Made by a program: the position numbers and the translations under genes. The notes under the pieces are model-generated. The model saw only the letters and a program-made list of their open reading frames with translations, made no database searches and was not told the origin of the DNA. From the NCBI GenBank assembly GCA_019120475.1, contig DWVA01000050.1:1-8946 (forward strand): a DNA stretch of 8,946 bases, given 5' to 3'. Positions 4,939 to 8,946 of this stretch are shown here, one piece after another (the stretch's first letter is position 1; each line of letters opens with the position of its first letter). This stretch comes from Candidatus Blautia intestinipullorum. GTDB taxonomy: Bacteria; Bacillota; Clostridia; Lachnospirales; Lachnospiraceae.

Positions 4939-7572
4939 ATGGTTATGAAAAAGCGATGGTACAGAAATAAATGGGCAAAAGGGATACTGGTTGCACTGGG
5001 AATCATATCCGTGGAGGCGGCAGCGGTCAGCGCGGGAATGGTGGTCGGCATAGCCTCCATGGGAATTTATCCTTTTGACAGCGGCACTTATACCGAATCC
5101 CGGAGTTTTGCAAATGAAGTATACAGGAGTTCGGGCGACATACTGCACGCTGTTCAGAACGCCGGGTTCCTGGGAGACGGCCAGGGGGTGATCGATCTTC
5201 AGGAAGTGTTTTCCGAGGAACCCATCAGCTATGAAGATACTTCAGGACTGGCCTACAGTGTGAAGGATCTGGAAGAGTGGGCGGAAAGCGGATGGGGGAA
5301 TGAAGATACGGAAAATATCCTTATCTGCACGAAGAAAGATGGCGGCGAAGAGTATCTCTACTTTGACGAATTTAATGATAAGATCCGCAGCGGAGAGCTG
5401 AAGATACAGATCAACGGAACGATTGACGGATACGGGGAGGACCAGGCGGTGGAGTATGCCACCACAGAGGATTATGAAGCGGCCAGGGAGGCGGCGGAAT
5501 CTGATCTGGAGGAGGAACTGCTGGAATGGCTCAGGAACCGGAATTTTATGTATGATACAGGGATCAGCGACAGCTATTACAGCGCCTGTGTAGTGGATAA
5601 GGACGGAGAGATTGTTTATACAGACGTTAAGAATTTTTCCGACTATGCCTTTCCGGAAAAATATCATCCGCAGGACGCGGACAGCATTCTGGAAGTGCTG
5701 AATGAAGACCCTCAGTGGCAGGGCAGGATCTATGACGCATATGATGCTCTGACGGATGCTCTGAACCAGGCGGTACTGGCGGTACAGTCCCGTGCAACTC
5801 TTGAAGAAACCTACGGAGAGGGACTTACCAATCTGAATTATGTTTTTGTGGATAATGGTGCGGATAAGGTATATACCAATGTGGAAAACCTGAAAGATAC
5901 AGATTATGACAGCGTATGGAAACGGATCGATCAGGATGCCGCATCCCATGTAATCCTTACGCCCGAGGAAGGGGGAACCAACCTTAATACAGCTATAAAC
6001 AGTCTCCAGGACTGGAAGAATCTGGCGGAAGGATACAGTACTGATAAAGGCGATTATCTTTTCGCAATATGGACGGATGAGAATTTTGAGATACCGGACG
6101 TCCTGGCGGAGAATCAGGAAAATTATGAGAAGTATGCCGGATGGCTGACGCCGATTTTGAGCTGCGGGCTCTTTTCCATTGTCCTTCTGATTGTCTGCGT
6201 GGGCTTCCTGACGGCAGGAGCAGGACGCGCCAATGAGGGTGAAGAGATCCGCCTGAATTTCTTTGACCGGTGGTTTACGGAGATAGCGGCTCTTCTGGTA
6301 GTCGGTATCTGGCTTGCCGGAACGACGTCGGTACTGAATATTATCACCTGGAGTCTGGAAGTAGATACGCTTGGATATTTTATCATCTTTAATATTCTTG
6401 GCCTGTGGACGGGAATCTGGTTTTTCATCGGCTGGCTTAGTCTGGTGAGAAGAATTAAAGCAGGAGCGCTCTGGAAAAACAGCTTTACCAGATGCTTCAT
6501 CCTGGCGGCGGGAAAACTTCTTAAAAAAGGATGGGCGCTGCTGAAAGAGATTGTAGAGCTGTTTGCCGTTAATACCTCCAGCCGTCTGAAGATGGCGCTG
6601 ATCTTCGGTGGATTCTGCTTCTTCCAGTTTGTGGTATGTGGAATGATCTTCGCCGGCGGAGCGTGGATCCTGATCCTCGTGCTGGGGGCTGCGGACGCCG
6701 CAGGGCTGGTATATCTTCTGAGGAAAGCCCGGGGACGGGAGGAAATCCTGAAAGGCTTAAAGGAGATCACAGACGGAAACCTGCAGTACAAAATCCCTCT
6801 GGACAAACTTACGGGAGAGCAGAAAACCATCGCGGAGTATATCAACCGTATCGGAGACGGTCTCGACGCGGCGGTTGAAAACAGTGTGAAAAACGAGAGG
6901 ATGAAAACAGAGCTGATCACCAATGTGTCCCATGATATTAAGACGCCTCTGACTTCCATTATCAACTATATCGATCTTCTGAAAAGAGAGCATCCCACAG
7001 ATCCTAAAATCTGCGGATATCTGGATATTCTGGAAGAGAAGGCACAGAGGCTGAAACATCTTACCGAAGATGTGGTGGAGGCGTCCAAAGCCAGCACTGG
7101 AAATATTTCTCTGGAAATGGCAGACCTGAACTTTGTGGAGCTGGTGCATCAGGTGATCGGGGAATTTGAAGAAAAGTTCCAGGAAAAGAATCTGACTTTG
7201 ATGATGCACTTTGAAGAGGACGAGGCAATTATCTGCGCGGACGGCAGGAGACTGTGGCGCGTTCTGGAAAATGTTTTCGGGAACGTGGCGAAATACGCCA
7301 TGGAGAATACCAGAGTATATGCGGAAATGAAAGTAGAAAAGCCGACGGTGAAATTCTCGCTGAAAAATATCTCCGCCCAGCCTCTGAACATCTCCGCAGA
7401 CGAGCTTACCGAGCGGTTCATCCGGGGAGATGTTTCCAGAAATACAGAGGGAAGCGGTCTGGGGCTTTCCATAGCGAAGAGCCTTACCGAGCTTCAGGGC
7501 GGAGAGTTCAGGCTTTATCTGGACGGAGATCTGTTTAAAGTAACGATCGTGTTCCAGGTAAAAGATAAATAA
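4939..7572 (+). CDS. Large multi-pass membrane sensor histidine kinase
   Basis: An 877-residue membrane kinase, probably phosphorylating the regulator encoded just upstream. A basic start is followed by one membrane helix (about 14-42), then an acidic extracytoplasmic domain of about 350 residues (about 45-400). Five more hydrophobic segments follow (about 403-425, 448-468, 478-502, 553-573 and 574-594), then a HAMP-like stretch (595-645) containing EITDGNLQYKIP. The kinase core has the H box SHDIKTPLTSIINYIDLL with phospho-acceptor H665, the N box with N778/N782, and the G2 box GSGLGLSIAKS (838 onward) after the F box-like ERFIRGD. The usual G1 box DxGxG is absent, replaced by KNIS...PLNIS (809-819). 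Basic residues 498-530 fit the positive-inside rule with both ends cytoplasmic. AAAGGGG (4929-4935) lies 9 nt before the ATG at 4945 but only 3 nt before 4939, so 4945 may be the true start. The signal is unknown. Confidence 0.9.
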   Translation: MVMKKRWYRNKWAKGILVALGIISVEAAAVSAGMVVGIASMGIYPFDSGTYTESRSFANEVYRSSGDILHAVQNAGFLGDGQGVIDLQEVFSEEPISYEDTSGLAYSVKDLEEWAESGWGNEDTENILICTKKDGGEEYLYFDEFNDKIRSGELKIQINGTIDGYGEDQAVEYATTEDYEAAREAAESDLEEELLEWLRNRNFMYDTGISDSYYSACVVDKDGEIVYTDVKNFSDYAFPEKYHPQDADSILEVLNEDPQWQGRIYDAYDALTDALNQAVLAVQSRATLEETYGEGLTNLNYVFVDNGADKVYTNVENLKDTDYDSVWKRIDQDAASHVILTPEEGGTNLNTAINSLQDWKNLAEGYSTDKGDYLFAIWTDENFEIPDVLAENQENYEKYAGWLTPILSCGLFSIVLLIVCVGFLTAGAGRANEGEEIRLNFFDRWFTEIAALLVVGIWLAGTTSVLNIITWSLEVDTLGYFIIFNILGLWTGIWFFIGWLSLVRRIKAGALWKNSFTRCFILAAGKLLKKGWALLKEIVELFAVNTSSRLKMALIFGGFCFFQFVVCGMIFAGGAWILILVLGAADAAGLVYLLRKARGREEILKGLKEITDGNLQYKIPLDKLTGEQKTIAEYINRIGDGLDAAVENSVKNERMKTELITNVSHDIKTPLTSIINYIDLLKREHPTDPKICGYLDILEEKAQRLKHLTEDVVEASKASTGNISLEMADLNFVELVHQVIGEFEEKFQEKNLTLMMHFEEDEAIICADGRRLWRVLENVFGNVAKYAMENTRVYAEMKVEKPTVKFSLKNISAQPLNISADELTERFIRGDVSRNTEGSGLGLSIAKSLTELQGGEFRLYLDGDLFKVTIVFQVKDK

Positions 7573-7655
7573 GCGTGTCATCATACAGGAAGAAGGATAC
7601 AGAACAGGATTGGATTCCTGGGGATAAGATTTGCAGGAGAAAAAGGACAGCAGAT

Positions 7656-7716
7656 AAAAATGCCCCTCCCGGGACGGCAGATTATAAAATACCTGCCGGT
7701 TTGGGAGGGGTGTTTT
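7656..7716. terminator. Two-tier bidirectional terminator between kinase and ABC genes
   Basis: The outer arms CCCCTCCC (7663-7670) and GGGAGGGG (7703-7710) are perfect 8-bp partners. The inner arms CGGCAG (7675-7680) and CTGCCG (7693-7698) form a second perfect stem around a 12-nt loop. A-runs on the left (7656-7660) and T's on the right (7713-7716) supply U-tracts for both strands. It lies between the convergent stop codons, 83 nt after the kinase and 7 nt from the ABC gene, so it serves both. Confidence 0.9.
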
Positions 7717-7723
7717 GTCAGAA

Positions 7724-8946
7724 TTACGACGCGAAGTTTCCGGTATAAAGCTGATAATATTTTCCCTTGGCTGCGATCAGTTCGTCATGAGTACCTCTTT
7801 CAATAATGCGTCCCTGCTCCATTACCATGATACAGTTGGAGTTTTTGACAGTGGAGAGACGATGGGCGATGACGAAGGTGGTCCTTCCTTTCATCAGGGC
7901 GTCCATACCTGCCTGCACCAGTTTTTCGGTACGGGTATCAATGGAGGAGGTAGCCTCATCCAGGATCAGGGCCGGCGGATCGGCCACTGCCGCGCGGGCG
8001 ATGGCGAGAAGCTGTCTCTGTCCCTGGCTTAAATTGGCCCCGTCCCCGGTAAGCATGGTGTCGTATCCATCCGGGAGACGGCGGATGAACCCGTCCGCGT
8101 TTGCAAGCTTCGCCGCTTTGATACATTCCTCGTCGGTAGCGTCCAGCTTGCCGTAGCGGATATTATCCATAACTGTTCCGGTAAACAGATGAGTGTCCTG
8201 GAGAACCATTCCCAGAGACCGCCTCAGATCCGGTTTTTTGATCTTGTTGATATTGATTCCGTCGTAGCGGATCTTGCCGTCGGCGATGTCGTAGAAGCGG
8301 TTAATGAGGTTGGTGATGGTGGTCTTGCCGGCGCCGGTGGCCCCCACGAAGGCGATCTTCTGGCCTGGCTTGGCCCACAGGCTGATGTCGTGGAGGACCA
8401 GCTTGCCCTCGTCGTAGCCGAAGTCCACATCCTCAAAGACCACGCTGCCCTGCAGCTTGGTATAGGTGACGGTTCCGTCGGCCTTGTGGGGGTGCTTCCA
8501 GGCCCACACATTGGTGCGCTCAGACGCCTCGTGCATCTGGCCCTCGGCGTCCTCCTTGGCGTCCACCAGCTCCACATAGCCCTCATCGGTCTCGGGCGTC
8601 TGGTCCATCAGATCGAAGACCCGCTGGGCGCCGGCCGCGGCAGTGACCACGAAGTTGATCTGCATACTCACCTGGGCAATGGGGTTCGTGAAGCTCTTGT
8701 GCAACCCCACGAAGGTGATGACGGTGCCCAGGGTCACGCCGGCCATATTGTCATTGATGGCCAGGATGGCGCCCACAATGGCCACCAGGGTGTAGCTCAG
8801 CCAGCCGATGTTCATGTTGATGGGCATGAGCAGGTTGGAATAGCGGTTGGCCATATTGGCGCTCTGGCGCAGGGCCTCGTTGACCTTGTGGAAGTCGGCC
8901 TTGGCCTCCTCCTCGTGGCAGAAGACCTTGACCACCTTCTGGCCGT
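7724..8946 (-). CDS. ABC exporter half-transporter (permease-ATPase fusion), 3' portion
   Basis: The gene reads from the right edge to a TAA at 7724-7726 and gives about 407 residues of a type IV (MsbA/multidrug-like) half-transporter. The frame is open beyond the first in-frame GTG (8933-8935), with GQKVVKVFCHEEEA typical of this family's intracellular loop, so the true start is outside the window. In order: the end of the membrane domain, with a hydrophobic helix around WLSYTLVAIVGAILAI; a linker about 45 residues long containing WAWKHPHKADGT; and the ATPase domain. Walker A (GATGAGKTT, 8318-8344), the Q-loop VLQDTHLF, the signature LSQGQ (8018-8032), Walker B ALILDEATSSID and the H-loop VIAHRLST are all intact. 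Such proteins pump lipids, drugs or peptides outward, usually as heterodimers. The substrate cannot be told. Codon composition changes sharply at about 8260 inside the ATPase domain. Confidence 0.92.
   Translation of the reverse strand, partial: GQKVVKVFCHEEEAKADFHKVNEALRQSANMANRYSNLLMPINMNIGWLSYTLVAIVGAILAINDNMAGVTLGTVITFVGLHKSFTNPIAQVSMQINFVVTAAAGAQRVFDLMDQTPETDEGYVELVDAKEDAEGQMHEASERTNVWAWKHPHKADGTVTYTKLQGSVVFEDVDFGYDEGKLVLHDISLWAKPGQKIAFVGATGAGKTTITNLINRFYDIADGKIRYDGININKIKKPDLRRSLGMVLQDTHLFTGTVMDNIRYGKLDATDEECIKAAKLANADGFIRRLPDGYDTMLTGDGANLSQGQRQLLAIARAAVADPPALILDEATSSIDTRTEKLVQAGMDALMKGRTTFVIAHRLSTVKNSNCIMVMEQGRIIERGTHDELIAAKGKYYQLYTGNFAS
8261..8946. other. Segment of distinctly high GC3 within the ABC transporter gene
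   Basis: Reading the minus-strand codons by hand, about 19 of roughly 228 between 8261 and the right edge end in A or T (GC3 near 92%). In the adjoining 73 codons (8042-8260) 26 do (GC3 near 64%), which resembles the rest of the window. The reading frame and protein motifs run through the boundary without a break, at the glycine of RYDG in the ATPase domain. This fits a recombination junction with a higher-GC homologue; a chimeric assembly is the alternative. Confidence 0.7.

Noticed and set aside
4880..4948. 22-codon ORF, Arg-rich, overlapping the start of the sensor kinase
   Set aside because: It has no ribosome site and low-complexity basic content. It could be a coupling leader, but nothing supports translation.
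6123..7584. Long antisense open frames on the minus strand under the kinase gene (also 5242-5949)
   Set aside because: They mirror a kinase with clear motifs, give no recognisable protein, and lack ribosome sites. Long shadow frames are expected opposite a gene with this codon use.
8224..8586. Minus-strand open frame in a second phase inside the ABC gene
   Set aside because: Its Arg/Ser/Pro/Thr-rich product is a by-product of the high-GC third positions in the true frame; no ribosome site.
8933..8935. GTG as the start of the ABC protein
   Set aside because: The frame continues to the window edge with conserved family residues (GQKVVKVF), and the protein would lack most of its membrane domain.
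1..8946. CRISPR arrays, tRNA or rRNA genes, insertion sequences, attachment sites
   Set aside because: No regularly spaced repeats, transposase or integrase reading frames, or structured RNA gene patterns were seen on either strand.

Overview
The window reads as chromosomal DNA from an anaerobic, moderate-GC Firmicute, most likely a Clostridia/Lachnospiraceae-type gut bacterium. This is an inference from three things: rubrerythrin-based peroxide defence under a PerR repressor, strong purine-rich Shine-Dalgarno sites with sigma-A-like promoters, and the protein styles of the regulators. I see no mobile element, tRNA, rRNA or CRISPR array.

Left part (1-1387, all minus strand): an oxidative-stress cluster. 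perR (837-1232) carries all five residues expected of the PerR metal-sensing site. Downstream lie a reverse rubrerythrin (rubredoxin domain first, 187-729) and the first ten codons of a second, classical-type rubrerythrin that leaves the window at base 1. perR and the reverse rubrerythrin each have their own promoter. The two promoters share a 25-base block (21/25 identical) with a PerR-box-like 7-1-7 palindrome, so PerR probably represses itself and the rubrerythrins.

Middle part (1338-4015): aspA (aspartate ammonia-lyase, minus) ends at a very strong terminator and is divergent from a LysR-type regulator (plus). Their predicted promoters overlap in an AT-rich 155-base spacer. The aspA leader also holds a GC-rich hairpin followed by five U's just before the ribosome site, a candidate attenuator.

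Right part (4025-8946): an OmpR-type response regulator and an unusually large (877 aa) multi-pass sensor histidine kinase form a two-component operon. Helically phased TATCTTAA-type repeats lie upstream of it. It converges on a multidrug/lipid-type ABC exporter subunit (minus, cut by the right edge), with a two-tier bidirectional terminator between them. The exporter gene is compositionally mosaic: GC at third codon positions jumps from roughly 64% to roughly 92% (hand counts) at about base 8260, inside the ATPase domain.

No wholly novel system is evident. The items most worth a second look are the mosaic ABC gene, the aspA leader hairpin, the kinase's duplicated sensor domain with its degenerate G1 box, and the phased repeats before the response regulator.
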